NCBI GenBank assembly: GCA_026388915.1
Contig: JAPLIW010000837.1
Coordinates: 1-15,264 of the forward strand
DNA: 15,264 nucleotides
Direction of reading: 5' to 3'
Source: Deltaproteobacteria bacterium
GTDB taxonomy: Bacteria > Desulfobacterota > SM23-61
Below, piece after piece: positions 7,623 to 13,826 of this stretch. The position numbers and the translations under genes were made by a program. The notes beneath the pieces are model-generated. The model was not told where the DNA came from. It worked only from the letters and a program-made list of their open reading frames with translations, and made no database searches. The first letter of the stretch is position 1, and the number at the start of each line of letters is the position of its first letter.

Positions 7623-7964
7623 TTACTTCCGATTTTTTCTGGCCGTTTTAATTGAGGCTACGGTAATAGCCAAGAGCTCGTTAGCTTCCTTTATTAAAGC
7701 CTGTACCTTTTCTATATCAATGATTTTGCTCTCAACCAATAACTCCAGCCAGTAGATGGATTCATCAATCTCTTCTTCGACAATGGTCATTTTAGCAATA
7801 AAATCAGCAGCTGATCTGGCTCTGCAAGCGGACCGATAATTTGCTCCTACCGAAGTTCCCGAGCGTAAAAGCTGCCTGCCGAGGATCTCCGCCGTTCTCT
7901 TTTTCGGCAATGACTCGACAAAAATAATAATCGCAATAGCGAATAATTTCGTTCTTTGCTTCAA
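7623..7964 (-). CDS. Four-helix-bundle protein (23S rRNA intervening-sequence protein family)
   Basis: A small, probably all-helical protein of 113 residues from TTG 7964. The family signature is clear: GRQLLRSGTSVGANYRSACRARS (about 29-51 if split at the conserved glycines), then IVEEEIDESIYWLELL. These proteins are known from 23S rRNA intervening sequences and as free-standing genes, and their molecular role is not established. The start is odd: relatives usually begin about five residues earlier, at a Met before the DLK..RTK segment, but here that codon reads ATA (7979-7977), with GGAAGGG about 10 bp upstream. TTG 7964 is the first usual start codon. The gene is visibly more AT-rich than its neighbours and sits alone among repeats, which suggests acquisition or relaxed selection. 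Confidence 0.85.
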   Translation of the reverse strand: MKQRTKLFAIAIIIFVESLPKKRTAEILGRQLLRSGTSVGANYRSACRARSAADFIAKMTIVEEEIDESIYWLELLVESKIIDIEKVQALIKEANELLAITVASIKTARKNRK

Positions 7965-8017
7965 ATCTCTCTGCCCTATCCTATTTATTCCCTTCCGATT
8001 TCAATTTTTTCATTGCA

Positions 8018-8032
8018 TAGGAAATTATAAAA
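8018..8032. repeat. 15-bp direct repeat, copy 2 (TAGGAAATTATAAAA)
   Basis: Exact match of 5669-5683. It is immediately followed by GTCTCTGCG (8033-8041), the left arm of the CGCAGAG repeat cluster, so it may mark the edge of that repeat family. Confidence 0.6.
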
Positions 8033-8348
8033 GTCTCTGCGCCCTCCGGGGAGGAAGGAAAAATTAACCGCAGAGTACGCAGAGACCGCAGAGCTTATTC
8101 TTGGTAAAGACAAAAAATACAAATCATTTTATGGATCTGGACTCCTCCTTGCCTTTCGATCCTCCGGAGATCGAGACAAGAGGATGAACAAAGAGGAAGC
8201 AGAGAACGCAGAGATCGTTCCTGGAAAGGTCCTTTCTCGTTTTGACCTTCTGGGAAGGGTGAGAAAAAACGCCGTTTTTCCCCCTGCATCCTGGCCCTGA
8301 GCTTTTGGCCATTTCTACCTCTGCGTACTCCGCGACCTCTGCGGTTAA
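8033..8348. repeat. Clustered CGCAGAG repeats flanked by inverted TTAACCGCAGAG arms
   Basis: TTAACCGCAGAG at 8064-8075 has an exact inverted copy at 8337-8348, and TACGCAGAG at 8076-8084 has an inverted copy CTCTGCGTA at 8319-8327. GTCTCTGCG (8033-8041) is inverted at 8078-8086, forming a local hairpin around CCTCC-GG-GGAGG. A further degenerate copy (GCAGAGAACGCAGAG) lies near 8200-8214. The layout is like a compound palindromic repeat of roughly 285 bp without coding capacity. Confidence 0.6.
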
Positions 8349-8394
8349 GTTTTTTATTCCTCCATTATTCCATCATTCCAATATTCCATTTTTG

Positions 8395-9294
8395 TTAGGC
8401 CTTTAGGAATTTAGGGTTTTTGAACTCCGGGTTCGGGTAGGTGTAGAAACCCTTGCCGGTCTTGACCCCCAGATGGTTCCGCTCGATCATTTTTTCCAAG
8501 GCTGCCGGAGGGTAGTCCCTGCGGGCTTTGGATTCGTTATAATAGACCCTTTCGATCCCGTACACCACATCCAGGCCCACCGCGTCCATGATCCCGAAGG
8601 GGCCCTGGGACATGCCCGTCCAGATCATCCACCCCCGGTCGATATCCTTAAAGTCCACGTACCCTCCGGCCCACATGTGAAGGGTCTCCCGTTTGACCGC
8701 CCTCCAAACCCGGTTGAAGCAAAAGCCCAGAAGCTCTTTGTTGACCGTCAGCGGGACGCACCCGATGGAACGGACCCATTCCTTCCCGGCTTCCAGGACC
8801 TGGCGGGTTGTTTTCTTTCCCCCCATCACGTCAGCGATGTTTCTTCCCAGGTCAAGGGAATAAAAATGGAGGTTGAGACACTTCTCGGGCCGGCGGGTTG
8901 CACTCTCGATCCTGGATACGGGGATGGAGGAACTATTAGTGGCCAAGATCGCCTTCTTGGGTGCGCATGCGTCAATTTGTTTAAAAATTTTTCGTTTCAG
9001 CATTAGATCTTCAGGAATTGCCTCAATCACCAGGTCGGCCCCCTGTACCGCCGCCTCGATGGTTGGCGACGTCCTGATTTTCTTCGCCTGCCTCTGAATC
9101 TCCTTCAGCGGGATGGCCGGCTTGCGGTTGGAATTGGCAATCCGCACTTGAATCATGCGGAGGACCTTTCCCAGCGATTTGGGGTCGGCATCGTAGGCGG
9201 ACACATCATATCCATGGTAGGCGGAATGGACGGCAATCTGGGTTCCCAAGGTACCAGTCCCGATAACCGCGACTTTTCGTATTTTGAGCTTCAT
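8395..9294 (-). CDS. 3-hydroxyacyl-CoA dehydrogenase family protein
   Basis: A 299-residue NAD-dependent dehydrogenase of the short-chain L-3-hydroxyacyl-CoA dehydrogenase family, which oxidises 3-hydroxyacyl-CoA to 3-ketoacyl-CoA, as in beta-oxidation or butanoyl-CoA metabolism. The N-terminal Rossmann domain has GTGTLG (12-17) and an acidic residue in AYDAD; IEAIPEDLMLKRKIF and ATNSSSIPVSR follow, then catalytic H143 in LHFYS and N194 in GFCFNR, and the C-terminal helical domain ends with HLGVKTGKGFYTYP. Two differences from the textbook motifs are HFYSLD instead of HFFNP, and Asp155 (ADVMGG) where the dyad Glu is usual. The acyl substrate may therefore differ. AGGGGA lies a few bases before the ATG. 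It is a monocistronic gene flanked by repeats, so context gives no pathway. Confidence 0.88.
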   Translation of the reverse strand: MKLKIRKVAVIGTGTLGTQIAVHSAYHGYDVSAYDADPKSLGKVLRMIQVRIANSNRKPAIPLKEIQRQAKKIRTSPTIEAAVQGADLVIEAIPEDLMLKRKIFKQIDACAPKKAILATNSSSIPVSRIESATRRPEKCLNLHFYSLDLGRNIADVMGGKKTTRQVLEAGKEWVRSIGCVPLTVNKELLGFCFNRVWRAVKRETLHMWAGGYVDFKDIDRGWMIWTGMSQGPFGIMDAVGLDVVYGIERVYYNESKARRDYPPAALEKMIERNHLGVKTGKGFYTYPNPEFKNPKFLKA

Positions 9295-9336
9295 TTATTA
9301 TCCCCTAACCCGGCATAGCCGGAACCAAACAGGATG

Positions 9337-9399
9337 TTGTAGGGGCGGCCCTATGTGGCCGCCCGCAGGATGGGCAACCACGCAGGGTTGTCCCTACAA
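9337..9399. repeat. Double-hairpin GTAGGGGCGG-type repeat
   Basis: TTGTAGGG (9337-9344) and CCCTACAA (9392-9399) are terminal inverted repeats. Inside are GGGCGGCC-CTATGT-GGCCGCCC (9343-9364) and GGGCAACC...GGTTGTCCC (9372-9394, one bulge). It resembles the GTAGGGGCGACC...CCCTAC intergenic repeats of many GC-rich genomes and is probably a non-autonomous REP/MITE-like element. Confidence 0.65.
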
Positions 9400-9443
9400 T
9401 TTTGATACCATTTTGCACACAATTTTACTGTTAAGAGCCTATG

Positions 9444-9471
9444 CTTTTTCCGCGATTACGCGCGGAAAAAG
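9444..9471. repeat. Perfect 11-bp inverted repeat
   Basis: CTTTTTCCGCG (9444-9454) and CGCGGAAAAAG (9461-9471) enclose the loop ATTACG. The stem is perfect but no T-run follows on either strand, so it is not an obvious terminator for a neighbouring gene. It lies between two GTAGGGGCGG palindromes. Confidence 0.6.
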
Positions 9472-9491
9472 TGGCCCTGCAGCCAGCATCC

Positions 9492-9519
9492 GTAGGGGCG
9501 GTTCGCGAACCGCCCTTAC
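9492..9519. repeat. GTAGGGGCGGTTCGCGAACCGCC palindrome
   Basis: The 28-bp element is centred on TTCGCGAA and begins with the same GTAGGGGCGG as the element at 9339, so the two are likely related. It is symmetric except for one C/T difference near the right end. Confidence 0.6.
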
Positions 9520-9550
9520 ACCGGTCTCGCAAAGTGAATATTTCCTTCTT

Positions 9551-9593
9551 ACCAACATGTTGGTATTCATGAGGCGCTTAGCGCCTCATGAAT
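9551..9593. repeat. Two adjacent perfect palindromes
   Basis: ACCAACATGTTGGT (9551-9564) is a perfect 14-bp palindrome. It abuts ATTCATGAGGCGCT-T-AGCGCCTCATGAAT (9565-9593), a perfect 14-bp stem with a single-base centre. Such near-loopless symmetry favours a DNA-level role (cruciform, protein site or transposition substrate) over an RNA hairpin, though folding in RNA with a slightly opened tip is possible. Confidence 0.65.
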
Positions 9594-9645
9594 TGAAAAT
9601 ACATAGAGGTAGATTCTGAATTTATAATCTATAACCCTTGAAAGA

Positions 9646-9679
9646 AAAAAGCCAACATCTTTTTGGATGTCGGCTTTTT
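9646..9679 (-). terminator. Intrinsic terminator of the ilvE-ending operon
   Basis: AAAAAGCCAACATC (9646-9659) pairs with GATGTCGGCTTTTT (9666-9679) across a TTTTTG loop, with one G-U-type pair. The A/T flanks give a U-tract on either strand, so it can work bidirectionally. It lies about 37 bp after the aminotransferase stop. Confidence 0.85.
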
Positions 9680-9716
9680 CAAAAGGACAACCTGATCCCA
9701 AACAGTCCTCGGGATA

Positions 9717-10793
9717 TCAGGTCACCTTCATCATCCACCCGTAAGGATCCTTGATCTTCCCGTACTGGATACCCATGATGGTGTCATAGAGCTTCTGGGC
9801 TAGGGAGCCTACCTTTCCCTGATTGATCACGTAACTCTTCCCTTTGTAGGCCACCTTTCCCACCGGGGAAATGACCGCGGCCGTCCCGGCGGCAAAGATC
9901 TCCTTCACCCGGCCGGATTCCAACCCGGATATCACTTCGTCCAGGCCGATCATCCGTTCGGAGACCTTCATCTCCCAGTTCCGGCAGATGTGGAGGACGG
10001 AATTCCGGGTTATCCCGGGGAGGATCGTTCCTCCGAGGGGAGGGGTGACCACCTCGTCGCCGATGTACAGAAAAATGTTGCTCGTTCCCACTTCTTCCAG
10101 GTATTTCCGTTCGATGGCGTCGAGCCACAGGACCTGGGTAAAGCCTTTCTCGTGAGCTTCTTCCTGGGCCAGGAGGCTGGCGGCGTAGTTGGCGCTGGTT
10201 TTGGCTTCGCCCAAACCGCCGCGGGCCGCCCGGATGTATTTCTCTTCCAGGTAGATGTCCACGGGATTAAATCCCTGGGGGTAATAGGCGCCCACCGGCC
10301 CGACCATGATGTAAAAGAGGACTTCCTTGGCGACCTGGACCCCCAGCGCCGGCTCGGTGGCGATCATATTGGGCCGGATGTAAAGAGAGGCTCCGGGGGC
10401 GGCGGGGACCCAGTCTTTTTCCAGCCGGACGAGCTGGCGGGTGGCTTCGATGGCCAAGTCCACGTCCATCTCCGGCAGGCAGAGCCTTTTGGCCGAACGG
10501 TTCATCCGCTCGTAGTTCATGCGGGGCCGAAAGAGGTAAATATCCCCATTGGCCCAGCGATAGGCCTTGAGCCCTTCAAATATCTCCTGGCCGTAGTGGA
10601 GAACCAGGGCGGCGGGGTCCAGGGCGAAGGGCTTGTAAGGCTCGATGCGGGGATTCTTCCAACCCTCGCCTTTCTTGTATTCCATCAGGAAGAGATAATC
10701 GGTGAAGATCTTCCCGAAACCCAGCTGGGCGCCCGGATCCGGCTTCTTCTTTAGTTTTTTGGGACCTGCTTTGACGATCGGTATGTCAGCCAT
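9717..10793 (-). CDS. ilvE: Branched-chain amino acid aminotransferase
   Basis: A PLP-dependent fold-type IV transaminase that interconverts Leu/Ile/Val and their 2-oxo acids with 2-oxoglutarate/glutamate, the last step of branched-chain amino acid synthesis or the first of breakdown. It is 358 residues from ATG 10793. The catalytic PLP lysine is K198 in LGEAKTSANYAASL. LHYGQEIFEGLKAYR (about residues 65-79), LYIRPNMIATEP, EEVGTSNIF and PPLGGTILPGITR mark the longer type-II (BCAT/IlvK-like) group. The open frame extends to a TTG at 10817, but ATG 10793 begins the conserved protein and has AAAGGAA about 11 bp upstream. It is the last gene of the minus-strand operon, 80 bp after the comF-type gene, followed by the terminator. 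Co-transcription with the operon is likely, but an internal promoter in the 80-bp gap is possible. Confidence 0.95.
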   Translation of the reverse strand: MADIPIVKAGPKKLKKKPDPGAQLGFGKIFTDYLFLMEYKKGEGWKNPRIEPYKPFALDPAALVLHYGQEIFEGLKAYRWANGDIYLFRPRMNYERMNRSAKRLCLPEMDVDLAIEATRQLVRLEKDWVPAAPGASLYIRPNMIATEPALGVQVAKEVLFYIMVGPVGAYYPQGFNPVDIYLEEKYIRAARGGLGEAKTSANYAASLLAQEEAHEKGFTQVLWLDAIERKYLEEVGTSNIFLYIGDEVVTPPLGGTILPGITRNSVLHICRNWEMKVSERMIGLDEVISGLESGRVKEIFAAGTAAVISPVGKVAYKGKSYVINQGKVGSLAQKLYDTIMGIQYGKIKDPYGWMMKVT

Positions 10794-10873
10794 AGGAAGC
10801 GGTTCCTTTCTACGCAAAAAGATTTTAAAGTATCTATACCATAATCAGGGCAGGAAAAGAAGACTCAAAAACG

Positions 10874-11602
10874 TCAGGGCACGCGGGCGAGGGTCAGCAC
10901 GTCCACTCTTTTCGCCCCGGCATCGAGCAGAGCTTTCGCGCATTCCTGCACTGTGGCCCCGGTGGTGAAAACATCGTCGATAAGGAGGATCCGTTTGCCG
11001 GCCACGGCCTCGGCGGTCCGTACCTCAAAGGCCCCCCGCACGTTCTTTTGCCGCTCGGGACCGGACAGCTGCGTCTGGGGTTGAGTCTGGCGGGAGCGCC
11101 GGAGGGCGGTGAAATTCAGGGGAATCGAACGCCTTTGGCTGACCTGGCGGGCCAGGAGGAGAGATTGATTGAACCCCCGCTGGCGAAGACGCCGGGTATG
11201 GAGGGGAACGGGGATGAGGAGGTCGATTTCGGAAAAAGGAAATTCAGGATCCTGGTAATCCGCCAGCAGAATCCCCAGCGGTTTGGCCAGGCGGGCCACC
11301 CCCCCATATTTAAACCGGGAGATGATCTCCACGATCAGCCCCTCGTAGGGGCAGAGGGAGCGGGCCTTGCCGAAAGGGCGTTCTGCGCTCAGGCAGCCGG
11401 AGCAGAGATGGTCTTGGTCGGAGGTCGAGGGAAAACCGATCCCGCAGCGGGGACACCGGGGGGAAGAAAAGAATTTGATCCGGGGGAGGCATGAAACACA
11501 GGGGCGGTCCGGGGAAAAGGAATCGGTCGGATTCCCGCAGAAGGGGCACTTGGGCGGCAGAAAGAAATCCAGAAGGGCTCGCCAGAAGGGGGCGGAGCTC
11601 AT
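10874..11602 (-). CDS. ComF family protein (ComFC-like phosphoribosyltransferase)
   Basis: A 242-residue protein of the ComF family (known in competence and in Gram-negatives as ComF/GntX-like); the biochemical reaction is not defined, but a phosphoribosyl (PRPP) fold is present. The N-terminal part has two Cys4 zinc modules: C19/C22/C35/C38 and C50/C53/C67/C70. The core contains LHTRRLRQRGFNQS (about 135-148) and the PRPP-binding loop LLIDDVFTTGAT (about 206-217). The ATG overlaps the upstream gene's TGA (11599-11602), indicating translational coupling. The zinc modules and length are normal for the family. No other competence genes are in the window, so a DNA-uptake role is not supported by context. 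Confidence 0.92.
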   Translation of the reverse strand: MSSAPFWRALLDFFLPPKCPFCGNPTDSFSPDRPCVSCLPRIKFFSSPRCPRCGIGFPSTSDQDHLCSGCLSAERPFGKARSLCPYEGLIVEIISRFKYGGVARLAKPLGILLADYQDPEFPFSEIDLLIPVPLHTRRLRQRGFNQSLLLARQVSQRRSIPLNFTALRRSRQTQPQTQLSGPERQKNVRGAFEVRTAEAVAGKRILLIDDVFTTGATVQECAKALLDAGAKRVDVLTLARVP

Positions 11603-12954
11603 AACCGGGCTGGAAAATTATAAAAAGGGATCACCGGCATCTTCTGGGAAAACTCGGGGAGGTGGATGGAATAAGTTCCCCAGGAATGGCAGGCTTCACA
11701 GAAGCCCGACCACTCCGCCTGGCTGCGGCCGCAGGAAGAACACTGGTAGGCGGGGAGGGGGAACCTCTTCGTATCCAGGGCTTTCTCGTAAGCCTCCATG
11801 GAGTGAGCGAAATCGCCCCGCCGGTGATAGGCCTGTCCCATCAGGATCAGGAGTTCGGGAAAGATAACCCCCGCCGTTTCCAGGTCCCGGAGCTGTTCGA
11901 TGGCCTCGTCCACCATCTCCAGGCGAATGAGCAGCCGGCTGAAGAAGAAACGGAGAACGCTGTCCTCCAGCCGCTCGCGCATATAATCCCGGTAGAGGTC
12001 CAGGGCTTTCTGCGGGTGAGCCATGGACAGATAGAGGGACTCCAGGCGTTCCAGGAAGACCGGGTTCCAGGAGGCTTCCAGAGCCTTCCTCCAGGTCTGG
12101 CCGGCCTCCTCGAAAGATCCCTGCCGCTGGAGCACGTCCCCCAGGGAGACATGGGCGGGGAAGAAGGCAGGGTCTTCCTTGATGATCTCCCGCAGGGCCT
12201 TTTCGGCCTCCCGGAAATCCCCTTTCTGGGCCAGCTCCTCGGCGAATTTGTACTCCATCCCCGAAAGGGCTTGTTTTTCGCCCTGGGCGTATTCTTTTTC
12301 CTTGGTGTGTTTCACCACGCCTTTCTGGGTCTGGTAGGCTTCATCCCAGCTGCCCATGATGATGTGGATATCCCTCTTCTTGCGGAGGGCCTCGCGATTG
12401 GAAGAGTCACGCTCCAGGATGAAATCGAGAATCTCCAGGGCCGCCGGGTACCTCTTGAGCCCCACGTTGTTCTTCACCAGATCGAAGAGGACCTCCAGGC
12501 TTTCCGGCTCGAGGGCTTTGGCCTTACCCAGAACCTCGATGGCATCCGCATATTTTCCCTCCAGGGAATACAGGTTGGCCAGGGAGATGTGAGCGGGAAG
12601 GTGGTTCGGCCGCTTCTCCAGAATCTTGGAGAGCATCTCTTTGGCCCGAAGGATATTCCCTTTGAGCATCTCTTCCAGGGCGTCGCTGTACCGTTCCCGG
12701 ATCTTTCCCTCCCTGCGGTCGGATTTGGAAGAGCGCCAGAGCTGGAAGGCGCGGCGGGCATCCACGAACAGGGTGACCAAGAAGACGAAGAAGGCGCCCA
12801 TGATAAACGCCCCGAAAGCGATCAGGGCGGGAGAGATGAACAGGCTCGATCCTTCCCACAGGGAAAACTCCACTTCCTCGGGGTTCAGGTAGAAAAGGAA
12901 GCCAAAGGCGATGAAGATGAGGGTGAAGATGATGAAGTGGGTGCGGGAAAACAT
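11599..12954 (-). CDS. lapB: LapB (YciM)-like TPR membrane protein with LapA-like N-terminus
   Basis: A 451-residue inner-membrane protein. LapB in Enterobacteria helps FtsH control LpxC and so lipopolysaccharide synthesis; the same role here is inferred. Residues about 7-22 and 39-63 form two transmembrane helices around a short NPEEVEF loop, which resembles the LapA (DUF1049) fold, a separate protein in E. coli. A coiled/basic linker (about 66-95) and a long array of TPR-like repeats (about 95-395) follow. At the end is a rubredoxin-like metal site, C405/C408 (CSSCG) and C419/C422 (CEAC), typical of LapB. The start at ATG 12954 is preceded by AAGGAG six bases away, 12 bp after rlmH. It overlaps the comF-type gene by four bases. 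Confidence 0.9.
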   Translation of the reverse strand: MFSRTHFIIFTLIFIAFGFLFYLNPEEVEFSLWEGSSLFISPALIAFGAFIMGAFFVFLVTLFVDARRAFQLWRSSKSDRREGKIRERYSDALEEMLKGNILRAKEMLSKILEKRPNHLPAHISLANLYSLEGKYADAIEVLGKAKALEPESLEVLFDLVKNNVGLKRYPAALEILDFILERDSSNREALRKKRDIHIIMGSWDEAYQTQKGVVKHTKEKEYAQGEKQALSGMEYKFAEELAQKGDFREAEKALREIIKEDPAFFPAHVSLGDVLQRQGSFEEAGQTWRKALEASWNPVFLERLESLYLSMAHPQKALDLYRDYMRERLEDSVLRFFFSRLLIRLEMVDEAIEQLRDLETAGVIFPELLILMGQAYHRRGDFAHSMEAYEKALDTKRFPLPAYQCSSCGRSQAEWSGFCEACHSWGTYSIHLPEFSQKMPVIPFYNFPARL

Positions 12955-12966
12955 GATCGGCTCCTT

Positions 12967-13446
12967 CTATTTATGATAAGGCTCCCCCCGCAGGAGGGTA
13001 AAAGCCCTATAGATCTGTTCGCAGAGGAGCATCCGGGCCATTCCGTGCGTCAGCGTCATGGGAGACAGGGATAGACTGCAGTCCGCCTCCTTTTTTACAG
13101 CTTCTTCCAACCCGTAGGGCCCACCCAGGATGAAGGCTATTTCCCCAGAGCCCGAACTGCCCCACTTCTCCAAGGAGCGGGCGAAAGCTTCGGACGAGAG
13201 TTGCTTTCCTCTTTCATCCAAAGCCACGGTGAAGGCTCCGGCCGGGAGCTTCTCCTGGATCCTTCGGCCCTCCTGCTGGAGGATATAGTTTATTTTACCC
13301 CTGGAAGGGACCCTTTCTTCCGGTACCGGGACCGGGTTGAGGTCCGCGTAACGCCGGATCCTCTCCTCGTAGACCTGGCATCCCTCGCGCACATACCGGT
13401 CGGTCGAGCGGCCCACGAAGATGAGGGTCAGGCGGATTTTTTTCAT
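12967..13446 (-). CDS. rlmH: 23S rRNA (pseudouridine1915-N3)-methyltransferase RlmH
   Basis: A SPOUT-family methyltransferase, 159 residues, which uses S-adenosylmethionine to methylate pseudouridine 1915 in helix 69 of 23S rRNA, in the assembled 70S ribosome. It starts with IRLTLIFVG; the knot region has the SAM-binding GGPYGL (108-113) and SLSPMTLTHGMARMLLCEQIYRA (split at Thr/His) with the terminal GEPYHK, matching the E. coli end NHPYHR. Its ATG overlaps the rsfS stop (ATGA, 13443-13446). Pairing with rsfS is the common arrangement in bacteria. Both proteins act on the ribosome. Confidence 0.96.
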   Translation of the reverse strand: MKKIRLTLIFVGRSTDRYVREGCQVYEERIRRYADLNPVPVPEERVPSRGKINYILQQEGRRIQEKLPAGAFTVALDERGKQLSSEAFARSLEKWGSSGSGEIAFILGGPYGLEEAVKKEADCSLSLSPMTLTHGMARMLLCEQIYRAFTLLRGEPYHK

Positions 13447-13826
13447 TCCTGACGCTTGCGGCGGACCTTCCGGACCGGCGGTAACTCGAGCTGGGGGGCT
13501 TCCGACCAGAGCCTTTCCAGGTCGTAAAACTCCCGGACCGGATGGTAGAAGACATGGATCACCACGTCTCCATAGTCCAGAAGGACCCAGCGCCCCTCGC
13601 GCTTCCCTTCGATTCCGAGCGGACGAAGCCCCTCTTTCCCCAGTTTTTCTTCCGCGTGGCCGGCGATCGCCTGGACCTGGCGGTCCGAGTTGCCGCTACA
13701 GATCAAGAAATAGTCCGTAAAGGAAGAAAGGTCTTTGACCTCCAAAATGACCAAGTTGATGGCCTTGCGCTCCATTAAGGCCTGGGCACAGAGGAAAGCT
13801 TTCTCTTTGGAACTGGAGGGAATCAA
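13443..13826 (-). CDS. rsfS: Ribosome silencing factor RsfS
   Basis: A 127-residue protein of the RsfS/RsfA/YbeB family that binds L14 on the 50S subunit and blocks joining with 30S when nutrients are scarce. Family features seen are KAINLVILEVKDLSSFTDYF, ICSGNSDRQVQAIA, GRWVLLDYGDVVIHVF and the terminal HPVREFYDLERLW motif. The start is a TTG (13826) that overlaps nadD's stop as TTGA; this start is favoured because homologues extend to this point, while the next in-frame ATG (residue 18) would remove part of the first helix. A basic tail (VRKVRRKRQE) follows the conserved region. It is coupled to rlmH by ATGA. Confidence 0.95.
   Translation of the reverse strand: MIPSSSKEKAFLCAQALMERKAINLVILEVKDLSSFTDYFLICSGNSDRQVQAIAGHAEEKLGKEGLRPLGIEGKREGRWVLLDYGDVVIHVFYHPVREFYDLERLWSEAPQLELPPVRKVRRKRQE

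Larger units (their letters stand above)
7965..8394. other. Repeat-rich intergenic region with CGCAGAG-type repeats
   Basis: No supportable gene is seen in this 430-bp gap. Short open frames on the minus strand here (8095-8312) are built from repeat sequence. It contains the second TAGGAAATTATAAAA copy (8018-8032), direct and inverted CGCAGAG repeats, a GAAAAAACG-C-CGTTTTTC hairpin near 8263-8281 and a GGAATG-like run (inverted) at 8355-8390. Confidence 0.75.
9295..9645. other. Intergenic region carrying several palindromic elements
   Basis: No credible gene is seen between the dehydrogenase start and the aminotransferase terminator. The region contains a small CCGGC-ATA-GCCGG hairpin (9310-9322) just upstream of the dehydrogenase, then the palindromes listed separately at 9337-9399, 9444-9471, 9492-9519, 9551-9564 and 9565-9593. 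The dehydrogenase promoter should lie here but no convincing -35/-10 pair was identified. Confidence 0.75.

Noticed and set aside
8018..8100. Possible tRNA or riboswitch in the gap before the dehydrogenase
   Set aside because: No cloverleaf or known riboswitch core is visible; the pairings are explained by the CGCAGAG repeats.
8095..8312. Two short - strand open frames of about 62-64 codons in the CGCAGAG region
   Set aside because: They consist of repeat-derived sequence, overlap each other in different frames and lack family resemblance.
9337..9593. Possible CRISPR array
   Set aside because: The palindromes differ from each other and there is no regular repeat-spacer spacing and no cas gene.
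9284..9619. 111-codon + strand open frame in the palindrome cluster
   Set aside because: It is made largely of inverted-repeat sequence and has no recognisable protein features.
10794..10873. Possible ilvE promoter or leader attenuator in the 80-bp gap
   Set aside because: Only weak -10-like sequence (TATAGAT, TAAAAT) is seen, with no convincing -35, no leader peptide and no Leu/Ile/Val codon run.
11662..13074. 470-codon open frame on the + strand opposite lapB/rlmH
   Set aside because: It spans two well-supported genes on the other strand, is poor in normal protein features, and is explained by GC-biased third positions.
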